Notes: generated from the letters alone by a model not told the origin. 64,000 nucleotides of DNA from CAWCTB01 sp963798275 (GCA_963798275.1 CAWCTB010000038.1:1-64000), one strand, 5' to 3'; shown: positions 1 to 10,096, numbered from the stretch's first letter. Numbers and translations: made by a program.

Positions 1-139
1 AGTCCTGCACTGCCCACCAAATTCTTCATCCGGTACAGTACAACGGAAGCGGAGTTGCTATCGTGCCGATTTCCATCTTTCTTGGCTGCGCCTGCGAACT
101 CCCCAAGGTACTTCCAGGCGCCTTACCAAGTTAGTTTGG

Positions 140-410
140 GCCCCCCTCACCCTCACGTGGAATCAACGACTTAGGCAAATAATCCTTCGCACCTAATAGA
201 GCCGTAAGGACTTGCAGGTAGATAATAGATCCGCAAGGACTTAGCAGTACATCTTCCAGGAGGGCCAGGCTTGCTTCGTGCGTGATGTTGCGAATACGGA
301 TGGACACCCCTCCCCCTCCTCTGGTTCTTTAGAATCATAAGATTGGAGAGATTTCGCCTGTAAAATATTGAACCAAAATAGCTTAAGGGCATAATATTGA
401 TTCGCAAAGG
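140..410. repeat. Degenerate 29-bp-period repeat array
   Basis: A non-coding stretch after a C-rich run. The element aaggactt occurs at 206-213 and 235-242 (29 bp apart), and aatattga recurs around 364 and 390. A related array lies at 37068-37180, with the same C-rich lead-in, the same aatcaac.acttag start (161 here, 37091 there) and the same 29-bp spacing. I see no protein-coding signal between 1 and about 900. From memory such elements are dispersed in Acidobacteria genomes; that part is recollection, not seen here. Confidence 0.55.
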
Positions 411-920
411 TTTACGACGGGTACGTCCCCGTCGTTAGCCTTGACCGATAACCGGTTATGGCCTGTCTGCTGCATGTCAAAGAACATTCCCAGCCTGCAC
501 AGTGAGTGCGATCGTCAGACCTGATGAGTGCAGGAAGACGTTCTAAGGGGGTCGCCGTTCGCTATTCGCCATTCACTTACGTCTTGCTAAATCCGGCTAG
601 AGGCAGGCCACCTAAACAAACGCAGTGAGGTGAAAAAGCGTTACAGGTTTTTTTGTAAAGAATTTGATATGGATTTCCCAAAATGGGAACGAGTCCGTAA
701 TGAGCGACTGGACGCGGCCAAATCCGTATGTAGAAAAACGACGAGGACTTAGCGCGAACCGAGGGCAAGACTGACTTCCAGCGTTCGCGCAGATGCGGGA
801 TGCGGACCTCGACGACTCCGATATTCCGAAGCTGGGTAAATCGTGCTGGAAGGCCGCGAAGCTCACCATGCCGGAGCCAAAGGACCGCCTGACCGCTGGA
901 GCTCACCGGTGACTAGCTAT

Positions 921-949
921 CCCACCCAACCAGAAGAAGGTTGGGTGGG
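921..949. terminator. Perfect 11-bp inverted repeat, possible terminator
   Basis: The arm cccacccaacc (921-931), a 7-nt loop and ggttgggtggg (939-949) form a perfect hairpin. It lies about 40 bp past the stop of the minus-strand propeller gene. Neither side has a clear T-run, so it may be a dispersed hairpin or a 3'-end stabiliser rather than an intrinsic terminator. Confidence 0.4.
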
Positions 950-988
950 GCACCCTGCAGGCCGAAAGACAACGCCTCAGGCACTCAC

Positions 989-2112
989 CTAGAGACTTGC
1001 ATGAGGGCTACCTGTCTCCATAGTGAGATTCCTGTGGCGCCAACCCTCAGCTGTCGCCAGCGAATACAAGTCATGAATCTGACCGGTGATGTCGGTATAC
1101 ACCACGTGCATAGTCTCAGGCGATATATATCCCGTTCCTGCGACGAATCCCGCTCCTGCGACGAATTCCGGTGACTCGATTGGTGTCATTAGGCGTGTAA
1201 TGCCAGGGTCCCTGATCACCGTAAGGCGGCCCACCTAGCCAAGGGGCAGATGAGACACCACCAGATAAGCCAGCAAATAAAGCGTGGAGATAGCCATCTG
1301 TACCAAGGTAAATGACCCTCTTTACCGGGTATACCCCTTCCCACGCAAGCCCGCATACGAGACGGGCTGCTTGCGGCACTCCTCCCTCCTCGGTGACCTG
1401 CATGAGATCCGTGTGCTGCCAGCGAGTATCGCAAGACAACTCATGAATGTGGCCATCCGCCACGAAATAGACTTGCTTCTTTCGACCTGACTCCCAGGCA
1501 AAAGCGAGAAGCTCGGGATCGAGGGACCGGTCTCCCAGTTCGTCACGACTCGCAGGCGGCCTAATCAAGGGCACCGAAGGAGCGCCCGTGCCTGCGTCAA
1601 GTCCCCATATAACCATCCCGCGCCATCTTGGACTACGTACAATTCGTATATGTGTCCGTCGTCGCTGACATAGGCAACTTGTTTGGACCTTCCAAACCCC
1701 CATCCATACGCTGAAACCTTGGTCCCGACCGGCGTTTTCCGACAGCTCGACGAAAAGCTAGGTCCGCGTGCAACCATTCGCCGCCCGCAATGCGATAGAG
1801 TTCATGTACGTGACCGTCCCTCGACAGATAGGTAACCTGCTGGGAATGGCTCCACTCATAAGCGCTAATCGTCGGATAAGATACGGGAGGTGCGGGAGAA
1901 GCAGTTCGGCGAGAATCCAACATCAAGTTAGTGCTCCGCCATTGCTCCCCAACACCCACTGACAACTCGTGAACACCGTTGTCGTCTGCCACGTAGACAA
2001 CCTGCTTCCTTCCACCCTCCTGCGAGTATCCAAAGACATTTGATCCGGCGCGCCTTAACGGAGGGCCGCCTGTCGTCCGCGAAAATACTCCAGATCCTGA
2101 TGCCATCGGCAT
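989..2112 (-). CDS. Lectin-like beta-propeller protein (multiply frameshifted)
   Basis: Three frames read in turn on the minus strand (about 2112-1765, 1765-1590, 1590-1215, then 1234-989) give six copies of one unit of about 55-60 residues with the core V-x-Y-x-x-x-D/N-G-x-(I/V)-(H/Y)-E-L ... W-x-(H/S)-x-(D/N)-L. Examples are VTYLSRDGHVHELYRI and VAYVSDDGHIYELY. Repeats of this kind resemble fucose-binding PLL/AAL-type propellers, six or seven blades of which make a sugar-binding ring. At least three frameshifts break the gene, and its true N-terminus is unclear; another frame just upstream (about 2128-2160) may hold more of it. It may be a decayed gene or a victim of base-call errors. The binding role is inferred from repeat shape only. 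Confidence 0.5.
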
Positions 2113-2157
2113 TCTGGCCTGTCACCATGAGGATACTCTGGTACCGGACTCATCGAG

Positions 2158-2754
2158 GTGGGTTTCGCAGGCCGCGATGACCGGAACTTGCCGTCAGATG
2201 CCATCGACGAGCTTGGAGTTTTTTTTCAATCCGCATTTCTGCATGTTCATCGCGGCCTTAACATCTGCGAGTACCTTGCCCTGACCTGCTCGCCGGAGCA
2301 TACCCAAGCGGTGACAGGGGCGGGGGCGACGTGGCATGGAAAGGCAAGCGATGGCGGACCACCTTACCTACTAGGTGCTTCGCGACTGGATGCCCCGAGA
2401 CTGCGCGGAACTTTGCTGAGCATGCTTTTTGGGTACTATCCGCCAAAGTTGTACCTGGGTGAACATTACCAGGACTTTCTGGCTCTGGCTTTGTCGGGAG
2501 TTTCAGACGACGCGATCTCCCGCCAGCTTGGGGTTTCCGCGGCTGCCATTAAGAAACGCTGGCGCACTCTGTTCGATCTTGTGGAAGACCGCTTTCCTTC
2601 GTTGCTGCCCGACGGCGGATTGGATGGGGTTAGGGGTCCTGAAAAGAGAACGGCATTGATTGAATACGTCCGCGCGCATCCCGAGGAACTGCAGCCGTGT
2701 CAACGTCCAGCGCAATCCTCAGGGCGCGAAACCCACCGTCCTCAATCACCGTAA
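2158..2754 (+). CDS. LuxR-type HTH regulator-like protein
   Basis: About 198 residues from a GTG start at 2158. Residues about 105-150 form a helix-turn-helix like that of LuxR/sigma-4 proteins: ALSGVSDDAISRQLGVSAAA followed by IKKRW. The C-terminal stretch ending in YVRAHPEEL is typical of a conserved family of stand-alone response regulator-like proteins. The last 20 residues look out of frame. No receiver domain is seen. The N-terminal 90 residues are not recognised and the start is uncertain because the upstream sequence is degraded. It probably binds DNA; no target can be named. Confidence 0.5.
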   Translation: MGFAGRDDRNLPSDAIDELGVFFQSAFLHVHRGLNICEYLALTCSPEHTQAVTGAGATWHGKASDGGPPYLLGASRLDAPRLRGTLLSMLFGYYPPKLYLGEHYQDFLALALSGVSDDAISRQLGVSAAAIKKRWRTLFDLVEDRFPSLLPDGGLDGVRGPEKRTALIEYVRAHPEELQPCQRPAQSSGRETHRPQSP

Positions 2755-2798
2755 TGTGGGGCTGCCGCGTCTGGATGACACGAGCGACGGACTCCCAG

Positions 2799-2885
2799 CC
2801 TCTCGACCGCGTCGCTCACGCAGTCGCAGAGCGCGCGGCGACTGCTCACCAGGGCGGAGAAGTGTCCGGCGGAGACCCAGCGCCC
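2799..2885 (-). pseudogene. 3' remnant of a DUF2048 hydrolase paralogue
   Basis: The 83 bases 2801-2883 match 5421-5503, the C-terminal coding end of the intact hydrolase, with 8 differences (90%). Read on the minus strand the fragment still encodes RWVSAGHFSALVSSRRALCD, including the presumed catalytic His. Only two residue changes (Ile to Val, Ala to Ser) occur in this block, so the differences look like those of a once-functional paralogue. Homology fades on both sides. The two copies flank the membrane-TPR gene in direct orientation. Confidence 0.6.
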
Positions 2886-2951
2886 CTACCAACCATGGAC
2901 AGTTGGGTAGCGCACCTGGCGTCAGGGACGCGAATTCTCGCCTAAGGTTTT

Positions 2952-5289
2952 ATGCTACGATTCACGGCCAGCCCCATGCCATCATCCGTCGTAGTTACAG
3001 GCCTCGCCAAAGACCCGCCTTTAACGGGCGGCGTGTCTTTTGAGCGACGCGTGTTCCCGGTTCTGGGGTTTATAGCCCTGGGGTATGCTCTCCTGGCGGG
3101 GCTGAGGACCGCACAGGATTTCGACCTGGGCTGGCAGTTGGCGACTGGGCGGTGGGTGATTCAGCACCATCACGTCCCATCGGTCGACGTATTGTCGTAC
3201 ACCGTGCAGGGGCAACCGTGGATTTATCCGGTCGGCGCTGGAATCATTTTCTACGGTGCCTTTCTGCTGGGAGGCTACGGGCTGATCTCATGGATCGGGG
3301 CCGCCGCCTGCGTCACCACCGTTGCCTTGCTGCTGCGGCGCGGCTCCGCTGCCGGTGCAGCCATCGCAATTCTAGCCGTGCCGTTGATCGCCGCTCGGAC
3401 CACTCCGCGCGCCGACATGTTTAGCGTCGTGTTCTTCGCGGCCTTCCTCTCGCTCTTGTGGGAGAACTACCAGACTGGAGGCGCTCGTCTTTGGTTGTTG
3501 CCGCTGCTGATGGTGGCATGGGTCAATCTTCACTTTGGTTTTGCCGCCGGTCTGGGGCTGGTGCTGGGATATGTCTGCGCAGAATTATCGCAAACGGTTT
3601 TCGGTGCTGGGGCCCGTCGCGCTGCCCTGCAACGATTGCGTCGTGCCTCTGGGTGGCTGTTGTGCACGGCGCTGTTTACCCTACTAAATCCCTGGGGCTG
3701 GGGCATCTACCGGGCCCTCATGCTGCAACAGCGCTCCAATGCGCAGCAGCAGCTATGGATCAGCGAGTGGGCAGGCGTTCCCCTGAATTGGGCCACTCTC
3801 AGGAGCTCTCTCTTGCTGCGGCAAACCGGGGGCACAATTTACCTGCTGCTGGGCATCGCCGTTGTCGCGGCCGCCGTGGCGCTGCTTCGTGGCCATTGGG
3901 TGCCGGCCATCCTTTTGCTGGGCGCCATGTACCCAGCGGTGCGCGCTGTCCGCATGGGAGCGATATTTGCCTGCGTGGTGGTGGTGATGGGCGGACCAGA
4001 GCTGTCTGCGGGGCTGGCCAGCCTCGGCGCGCGGATTCAGCCGTCACGCCTGCGCCGGCTGCTCGCTGGAGTCGCGGTAGCAACCCTCGCGGCGTTCGCC
4101 TCCCTGCGCTGCTTCGACCTGGTAACCAACCGCCAGTACTTTTCGGTCGCCGATGAAGCTACGTTCGGCGCTGGATTGTCCGCAGGGTTTCCTCAGCGAG
4201 CGGCCGAATTCATCGAGCGCCAGAAGTTGCCGGGGGAGATCTTCGACACCTACGCCGCGGGAGGCTACCTCGCCTTTAGACTTGGCCCCGAGCGCCGGGT
4301 GTACATTGACGGCCGAGACACGCTCTACGGAGCATCGCGACTGGCGCGCCACAGCCAGCTGTTGTTCAGTCCGCCGGATTCTGCCATATGGCAGGAAGAG
4401 GCGGGCCGCTACAACATCAATACCGTCCTCCTCGCGCTCTCGCGCTATGACGCTTTCCGACCGGCCCTGCTGCATGATTTTTGCAAGAGTACTTTGTGGC
4501 GTCCGGTCTACCTGGACGAAATTTCGGCTGTCTTTGTGCGCCGCTCACCGCAAAACGAAGAATTGATCGAGCGCTTCCCGGTGGATTGCGCTACGGCGCC
4601 TCTGCCCTCGCCATCGCCGGGCAGCAAGCGTGGGGAAGAGTTCAACGTGTGGGCGAATACAGCTCTCACACTCGCCGCCCTCGGTCGCAATTCGGAGGCG
4701 CTACTCGCTTACCAGAAAGCGTTCTCCATGTTTCCTGACAGCGCTTTCCTGCGCTGGAATTACGGGGACCTGCTGTTCGCGATGGGCCGGCTGGACGAAT
4801 CGGAACGGGAATATCTTGCCGCGGTTGCTCTGGAACCGAGCGCCGCCACCTGGGCTGCGCTGGCCCGCTCCTACAGGAAGCGCGGCCGCATGTCGGCGGC
4901 GGCGGACGCAATGCAACACGAGGCCCAATTCTCCTCCAGGCCGTACTTGACGCTGGTTGACTTGGGATACTTGGATCTCTCCATCGGGCGGCCGGAGAAT
5001 GCGCTGAAAGCTTTTGATGAAGCTGCACGACGCGTCCCGAAGAGCTCTGAAGGAAGCAGACAATGGGTTCTTCGAGTTTAGAGTGGCACAAGGTCGCTCT
5101 GCGGCATGGGATGCGCTGGGCGATCTGAAGCAGGCAACGGCTTACCAGGAGGAGGCGGCTCGTCTTAAGCCTGATGTTCCCCAGCCGTGGCGGCGGCTAG
5201 CCAAGTTCTACCAAGAGGAGGGCCGGGTGGACGATGCCAACCGTGCTAAAGATCACGCTGCCGCACTCGAGGAAAAGAGCCGTCCCTGA
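2952..5289 (+). CDS. Polytopic membrane protein with C-terminal TPR repeats (frameshift)
   Basis: About 780 residues in two frames joined near 5060. Residues about 35-390 hold roughly ten hydrophobic segments; a soluble part of about 150 residues follows, then TPR-like helical pairs from about residue 560 (for example ALAAL-RNSEALLAYQKAFSMFPDSA and LGDLKQATAYQEEAARLKPD, given here in pieces). The arrangement is like the large membrane-TPR proteins often found near glycan or secretion genes; the function is unknown. The second frame (5014-5289) continues the TPR pattern directly, so the break is a single indel. Start ATG 2952; ATG 2976 is an alternative. The gene is bracketed by the two hydrolase-derived repeats. 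Confidence 0.7.
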
Positions 5290-5412
5290 GGTTGCAGCGG
5301 TTAGAGATCGAGACTCTCTGGACGGGCAGAAAACGTGAGCACATGGGACTCGTGCCGCGCGTTAAGACCACGAGGCCTACAACCTGTGGCGTTTAAACCG
5401 CGGGAGCCGACC

Positions 5413-6327
5413 TCACAGCTTCTCGACCGCGTCGGCGACGCAGTCGCACAGCGCGCGGCGGCTGCTGACCAGGGCGGAGAAGTGGCCGGCGGAGATCCAG
5501 CGCAGAGTGCTTCCCGGCCAGTGCTGGTGGAGGCGCTCGGTCTCGCTGCGCAGCACGTAGCCATCGCGCTTGCAGCCGGCAATGACGGCGGCGTCGGCGC
5601 GCATCGGGGCAGGGAAGCAGGTGACGTCGGCCACGGAGAAGAGTTGCTGGAGGCGTGCCTGGGCTGCCGCACGCTGCGTCGCTCCGCCGCCTAAGGCGCT
5701 GAAGTCCACGCTCCACGACAGCAGTCCGCGAGTGTAAACGGCGCTGCCGGAGGCGCCGGCGGCCATCGCGGCACAGGCCAGCGGGAAGGGCGACACGGCG
5801 GCGGTGATCGCGGCCATGTGTCCGCCCATGCTGTAGCCGGCCACAGCAACCTTCGGATAATCGTTGCGCAGATGCTCCAGCAGGGCGCGCGCCTCCCACA
5901 CCATGCCCAGCACCATCAAGCCGTGATCGCTGACCGTGATGAGCGATGGGCCTCCATGGGTGCGGCGCAGACCGTAGAACGGGTTCTCCATGAAGTAGGT
6001 GTCGATGCCGCGCGCGGTGAGCGGGCCGAAGACGCGCTCGCGCACCTGGTAACCCTCGTCGCGCGAGGCTGCCAGGATGACGACCGCGGCGCGGTTGCCT
6101 TCGCGCGTCCAGGCGCGGACATGGGCCGTGCTCGCCTCTTTGGGGAGCAACGCCAGCGGCGAGGCGAATGCGCCGTCGCGGCGAACGATGCCTCGGCGCT
6201 CGCGGGCGGCGCGCCAGGCGACGGAAATGGAGGAAGGCGGATCGGCGTAGGAGACGCGGGTGGAAAGCGTGGTCAGCAGCGACTCGTCTCCCCAGCCGTG
6301 GGAGAACAGCTTGGACCAGCGCGACAT
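5413..6327 (-). CDS. Alpha/beta hydrolase, DUF2048/ABHD18 family
   Basis: 304 residues from ATG 6327; the frame is open upstream to 6507, but the extra 60 residues are not hydrolase-like. The nucleophile elbow GYSMGG places Ser at residue 166, and SAGHFSAL near the end supplies the catalytic His at about 282, as expected for the ABHD18-like family. No signal peptide is seen, so a cytoplasmic esterase-type enzyme of unknown substrate is likely. The gene is intact. A second, broken copy of its 3' end lies at 2799-2885. Confidence 0.75.
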   Translation of the reverse strand: MSRWSKLFSHGWGDESLLTTLSTRVSYADPPSSISVAWRAARERRGIVRRDGAFASPLALLPKEASTAHVRAWTREGNRAAVVILAASRDEGYQVRERVFGPLTARGIDTYFMENPFYGLRRTHGGPSLITVSDHGLMVLGMVWEARALLEHLRNDYPKVAVAGYSMGGHMAAITAAVSPFPLACAAMAAGASGSAVYTRGLLSWSVDFSALGGGATQRAAAQARLQQLFSVADVTCFPAPMRADAAVIAGCKRDGYVLRSETERLHQHWPGSTLRWISAGHFSALVSSRRALCDCVADAVEKL

Positions 6328-6563
6328 TACAGCGATCAACAGGTCGAGGGGGTGGGCCGCGGCGGCGGAGCCGACAATCCCGACTGAGCGATTGGCAGTC
6401 TCTGGTGGCACGGGGATTTCTGTATCTATCGTACACAGGAAATCGGAGAGAGATGAGGGAAATCGTGCGGAGAAACCGTGCGTCACCGATGCCTGTCGAA
6501 GCATCATTCACCAACGAGCACTGCAGAACAGCAGGTCCCTCGACTCGGACTGAAGTCCTCGCT

Positions 6564-6615
6564 CGGGATGACAAGCTGAGCATGCGGGATGACAGCGCTC
6601 CAGCTCGGGATGACA
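6564..6615. repeat. Three 21-bp-spaced copies of cgggatgaca
   Basis: The decamer cgggatgaca occurs at 6564, 6585 and 6606, exactly 21 bp apart. It sits in the 430-bp gap between the divergent hydrolase and frdA genes, where I see no other feature apart from the likely promoters of both. It may be a dispersed acidobacterial repeat or a regulator site array. Confidence 0.5.
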
Positions 6616-6757
6616 GCGCATCAAGTGACATGCACGCATGACGGGCGTTCGCCGAAGAAATCATTTGCATACTTCGTCCCTTTAGGGAGACAATGTGCGG
6701 ACTTGGGCCATAGTGGGGAGGCGGCTACTGACCTCATAGCAGCCGCCGTGGGGAATC

Positions 6758-8524
6758 ATGGAAGCTTCGTCGCACGACGTTCTTCTGGTAGGAGGTGGTG
6801 GCGCAGGACTGCGCGCCGCGATTGCCGCCGCCGAGGTCAATCCCAAACTCAGCATCGCCGTTGTGTCCAAGGTCTATCCCATGCGCAGCCACACGGTTTC
6901 CGCCGAGGGCGGCGCGGCCGGCGTGGCCAAACCTGACGACAGTCTGGACGAGCACGCCTACGACACCATCTCCGGCGGCGACTGGCTGAGCGATCAGGAT
7001 GCGGTCGAGGCGTTTGTCAAGGAAGCGCCGCAGGAGCTGTTGCAACTGGAGCGCTGGGGCTGTCCGTGGAACCGCGAGCCGGACGGACACATTGCGGTGC
7101 GCGCCTTCGGCGGCATGAAGAAGCGGCGCACCTGGTTTGCCGCCGACAAGACCGGCTTCCACATGCTGCACACGCTGTTTCAGACCAGCATGAAGTATCC
7201 GCCCATCACTCGCTACGACGAATGGTTCGTCACCAAGCTGCTGGTGGACGATGGCCGCGTGCAGGGCGTGGTCGCCATCGAGCTGATGTCGGGCAAGGTG
7301 CAGGCGATCCTGGCGAAGGCGGTCATCCTGTGCACCGGCGGCTGCGGCCGCGTCTTTCCGTTCACCACCAATGCCGCCATCAAGAACGGCGATGGCATGG
7401 CGCTGGCCTATCGCGCCGGCGCTCCGCTGAAGGACATGGAGTTCGTGCAGTACCATCCCACCGGTCTGCCGTTCACCGGCATTCTGATCACGGAAGCCGC
7501 GCGCGCCGAAGGCGGCTACATGCTGAACAAGGACGGCTACCGTTATCTGCAGGACTACAATCTCGGGACTCCGGAGCCCAAGCCGGTGTTGCGCTCGATG
7601 GAGTTGGGACCGCGCGATCGGCTGTCGCAAGCCTTCGTGAAGGAATACCAGAAGGGGCGCACGATCGAGACGCCGCACGGGCACGTCGTGCACCTCGACC
7701 TGCGGCATCTGGGCGAGAAGCTGATCAACGCGCGGCTGCCGTTCGTGCGCGAGCTCTGCCTGAAGTATCAGAACATCGATCCTGTCAAGGAGCTGGTCCC
7801 GGTGCGTCCGGTGGTGCATTACATGATGGGCGGCGTCAGCACGGACATCAACGGAGCGACGCCGCTGCGGGGCCTGCTGGCCGCGGGCGAAGTGGCGTGC
7901 GTGAGCATCAACGGCGCGAACCGTCTAGGTTCGAATTCGCTGCCTGAGTGCCTGGTGTTTGGCGCGCGCGCGGGAAGAGTGGCTGCGGAGTTTGCGTCCG
8001 AGCAGAAGCCCGCCAGCGGAGCGGTTCTGGCCCAGGCGCACGACGAAGAGAGAAGGCTGGAGTCGCAATATCTGCGCAAGACGGGCGGGCGGGAGCGCAT
8101 TGCCACGATTCGCGTCGAGATGCAGACCGCGATGGAAACGTGCGCGGGCATCTATCGCGACGAGCGGTTGCTGGCGGAAGGAGCGGCCAAGCTGCGCGAG
8201 CTGCAGGAGCGATACGCGGACATCAATCTGGATGACCGCAGCCGCACCTTCAACACCGAGTTGGAGTCGGCGCTGGAGCTCGGCTACATGCTGGACGTGG
8301 CGGAGTCGATGGTGCAGTGTGCGCTGCATCGCACGGAGTCGCGCGGCGCGCATCAGCGCACCGACTATCCCGAGCGCGACGACGCGAAATTTCTGGCGCA
8401 TTCGTTGGTTTATCGCAACCCGGATGGCACCTCGCGAGTGGAATATCTGCCGGTGACGATCACGCGATGGCCGCCGGGAGAACGGGTTTACGGCCAGCAA
8501 ACGAAGACGACAGTGAGTCAATGA
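6758..8524 (+). CDS. frdA: Fumarate reductase/succinate dehydrogenase flavoprotein subunit
   Basis: 588 residues. Catalytic subunit that interconverts succinate and fumarate on the cytoplasmic face of the membrane. The FAD-binding VGGGGAGLRAA lies at residues 11-21; RSHTVSAEGG holds the His (45) that carries FAD covalently in this family. HPTG and TEAARAEGG carry active-site His and Arg, and NRLGSNSLPE is the conserved C-terminal flavin motif. It is the first gene of frdABCD and is followed 20 bp later by frdB. The A-B-C-D order and the two small membrane subunits match the E. coli frd type rather than the haem-bearing sdhC type, which suggests a quinol:fumarate reductase or a bidirectional enzyme. 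No frameshift. Confidence 0.93.
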   Translation: MEASSHDVLLVGGGGAGLRAAIAAAEVNPKLSIAVVSKVYPMRSHTVSAEGGAAGVAKPDDSLDEHAYDTISGGDWLSDQDAVEAFVKEAPQELLQLERWGCPWNREPDGHIAVRAFGGMKKRRTWFAADKTGFHMLHTLFQTSMKYPPITRYDEWFVTKLLVDDGRVQGVVAIELMSGKVQAILAKAVILCTGGCGRVFPFTTNAAIKNGDGMALAYRAGAPLKDMEFVQYHPTGLPFTGILITEAARAEGGYMLNKDGYRYLQDYNLGTPEPKPVLRSMELGPRDRLSQAFVKEYQKGRTIETPHGHVVHLDLRHLGEKLINARLPFVRELCLKYQNIDPVKELVPVRPVVHYMMGGVSTDINGATPLRGLLAAGEVACVSINGANRLGSNSLPECLVFGARAGRVAAEFASEQKPASGAVLAQAHDEERRLESQYLRKTGGRERIATIRVEMQTAMETCAGIYRDERLLAEGAAKLRELQERYADINLDDRSRTFNTELESALELGYMLDVAESMVQCALHRTESRGAHQRTDYPERDDAKFLAHSLVYRNPDGTSRVEYLPVTITRWPPGERVYGQQTKTTVSQ

Positions 8525-8543
8525 CGGCAAAACGGACCAGGTG

Positions 8544-9308
8544 ATGGCTGACAAGATTACCCTCGAGATCGCGCGCTACTCTCCCGAGCAGGACCAGGAA
8601 CCGCACTTCGAGAGCTTCGAGGTGCCGGTTTACAAGGAATGGGTCGTGCTCGACGCGCTCAACCATATCAAGGATACGGTGGACGGGACGCTCACCTATC
8701 GCTGGTCGTGCCGCATGGGTATCTGCGGCAGTTGCGGCATGATGGTGAACGGCGAGCCCAAGCTGACCTGCGCCACGTTCCTCTCCAGCTACGCGAAAAC
8801 CGGAAACAAGATTCGGGTTGAGCCGCTGCGCTATTTCCCGATTGTGCGCGACCTGGTCACGGAGTTGAGCGACTTCCTGGTCAAGCTGAAGAAAGTGAAG
8901 CCGTGGCTGATGCCCAAGGAGCAACCGCCGCTCTCGCAGGGCGAGTTCCTGCAAACTCCGGAGCAAGTGGACCGCTACAAGCAGTTCAGCATGTGCATCA
9001 ACTGCACGTTGTGCTACGCGGCGTGTCCGGTGGTGGGATTGGACCCGGTGTTCGTCGGGCCGGCAGCGATCGCGCTGGCGCAGCGCTACAACATGGATTC
9101 GCGCGACCAGGGCGCGCCGGAACGAACCGCGATATTGGCCCATCCCGATGGCGTCTGGGGCTGCACGTTTGTCGGCGAGTGCACGCGCGTCTGCCCCAAG
9201 CACGTGGATCCGGCGGGCGCGATCCAGCAGTACAAGATCGCGGCCGTGTTGGACTGGCTGACATCGTTTGTGAAGCCGAGAGGTCACAGTGAATCAGGAA
9301 ACGACTAA
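8544..9308 (+). CDS. frdB: Fumarate reductase/succinate dehydrogenase iron-sulfur subunit
   Basis: 254 residues from ATG 8544 (a GTG precedes it at 8541). It passes electrons between the flavoprotein and the membrane quinone. The [2Fe-2S] ligands are in CRMGICGSCG plus a later Cys, the [4Fe-4S] ligands in CINCTLCYAACP, and the [3Fe-4S] ligands in CTFVGECTRVCPKHVDP, all complete. It lies 20 bp after frdA, and its 3' end overlaps the GTG start of frdC by 20 bp, so translation is probably coupled. Confidence 0.93.
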   Translation: MADKITLEIARYSPEQDQEPHFESFEVPVYKEWVVLDALNHIKDTVDGTLTYRWSCRMGICGSCGMMVNGEPKLTCATFLSSYAKTGNKIRVEPLRYFPIVRDLVTELSDFLVKLKKVKPWLMPKEQPPLSQGEFLQTPEQVDRYKQFSMCINCTLCYAACPVVGLDPVFVGPAAIALAQRYNMDSRDQGAPERTAILAHPDGVWGCTFVGECTRVCPKHVDPAGAIQQYKIAAVLDWLTSFVKPRGHSESGND

Positions 9309-9718
9309 AGGAGCGGCGAGCTACACGCCCTTCCATCCGCGCTGGTACCGGCCACAGGTGTCGGTGTACTGGTGGATGGGCGAGTGGCACTACCTCAAGT
9401 TCATTTTGCGCGAGCTGAGCAGCGTCTTTGTCGCGGTCTTCGTGATCGAGACGCTTCTCGATGTTGAACGCGCTGCGCAACGGGCCGGAGGCGTATGCGC
9501 ATTTTCAGGAGTGCATGCGCAATCCTCTGGTGATCCTGCTCAACGTCGTGAGTTTTTTCTTTGTCGTGTTCCACACCATCACCTGGTTCAACCTGGCGCC
9601 CAGCGCGATGCCGGTGCGGGTCGGTGGAAAGAGGCTTCCTGACGTTCTGGTGGCCGCGCCCAGCTACGTCGCGTGGGTGGTGGTGTCAGCATTCGTGTGC
9701 TGGGTGGTATTGCGTTAA
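9289..9718 (+). CDS. frdC: Fumarate reductase membrane subunit C (frameshifted)
   Basis: Two frames join near 9462. The first gives the N-terminal HPRWYRPQVSVYWWMGEWHY and the first membrane helix; the second continues LNALRNGPEAYAHFQECM and two more helices, with FHTITWFNLAPSAMP matching the conserved FrdC HTKTWFELAPKA region as I recall it from E. coli. Dropping one base at about 9462 restores a protein of about 142 residues with three helices, the usual FrdC length. It anchors the FrdAB arm and forms the quinone site with FrdD. The frameshift is probably an assembly error. Confidence 0.82.
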
Positions 9719-9730
9719 TTGAGGCAAGGT

Positions 9731-10081
9731 ATGGCGAAGCCATCGAACGAAGCTTTCTTCTGGATGCTGTTCAGCGCCGGCGGAGTGGTCGCGGCGCTGC
9801 TGATACCGGTGCAGCTGTTCCTGTTCTTCATCGCGTTTCCGCTGGGGTGGTTGCAGGCGCCGAGCTACGATCCGTTGTTGTCGCTGGTGCGGATGCCTTT
9901 GGTGCGGCTTTATCTATTCGTCTTGTGCTCGCTTCCGTTGTTTCACTGGGCGCACCGTTTTCGCTATACGCTGTATGACGGTCTCAAAGTAAAGCATCTT
10001 ACCGGGCTGATCTTCGTTCTATGTTATGGAGGAGCCGTGCTGGGAACGGCAATCGCGGCATACTTGCTGTGGACGATCTGA
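9731..10081 (+). CDS. frdD: Fumarate reductase membrane subunit D
   Basis: 116 residues from ATG 9731, behind gaggcaagg. It has three membrane helices, and the central HWAHRFRYTLYDGL matches the conserved FrdD H-x-x-H-x-x-x-(H/Y)-x-L-x-D region. It completes the frdABCD quinone-binding membrane anchor. It starts 13 bp after frdC and is followed 16 bp later by a TPR-like gene with a strong ribosome binding site. Confidence 0.88.
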   Translation: MAKPSNEAFFWMLFSAGGVVAALLIPVQLFLFFIAFPLGWLQAPSYDPLLSLVRMPLVRLYLFVLCSLPLFHWAHRFRYTLYDGLKVKHLTGLIFVLCYGGAVLGTAIAAYLLWTI

Positions 10082-10096
10082 GGTCAGGAGGCCCAC

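Noticed and set aside
577..906. 109-codon minus-strand frame in the first kilobase
   Set aside because: No recognisable domain or start signal and a second frame overlaps it; the region looks non-coding.
921..949. Riboswitch or small RNA at the hairpin
   Set aside because: A simple 11-bp hairpin with no further conserved fold.
6734..7819. 361-codon open frame on the minus strand inside frdA
   Set aside because: Antisense to an intact and unmistakable flavoprotein gene.
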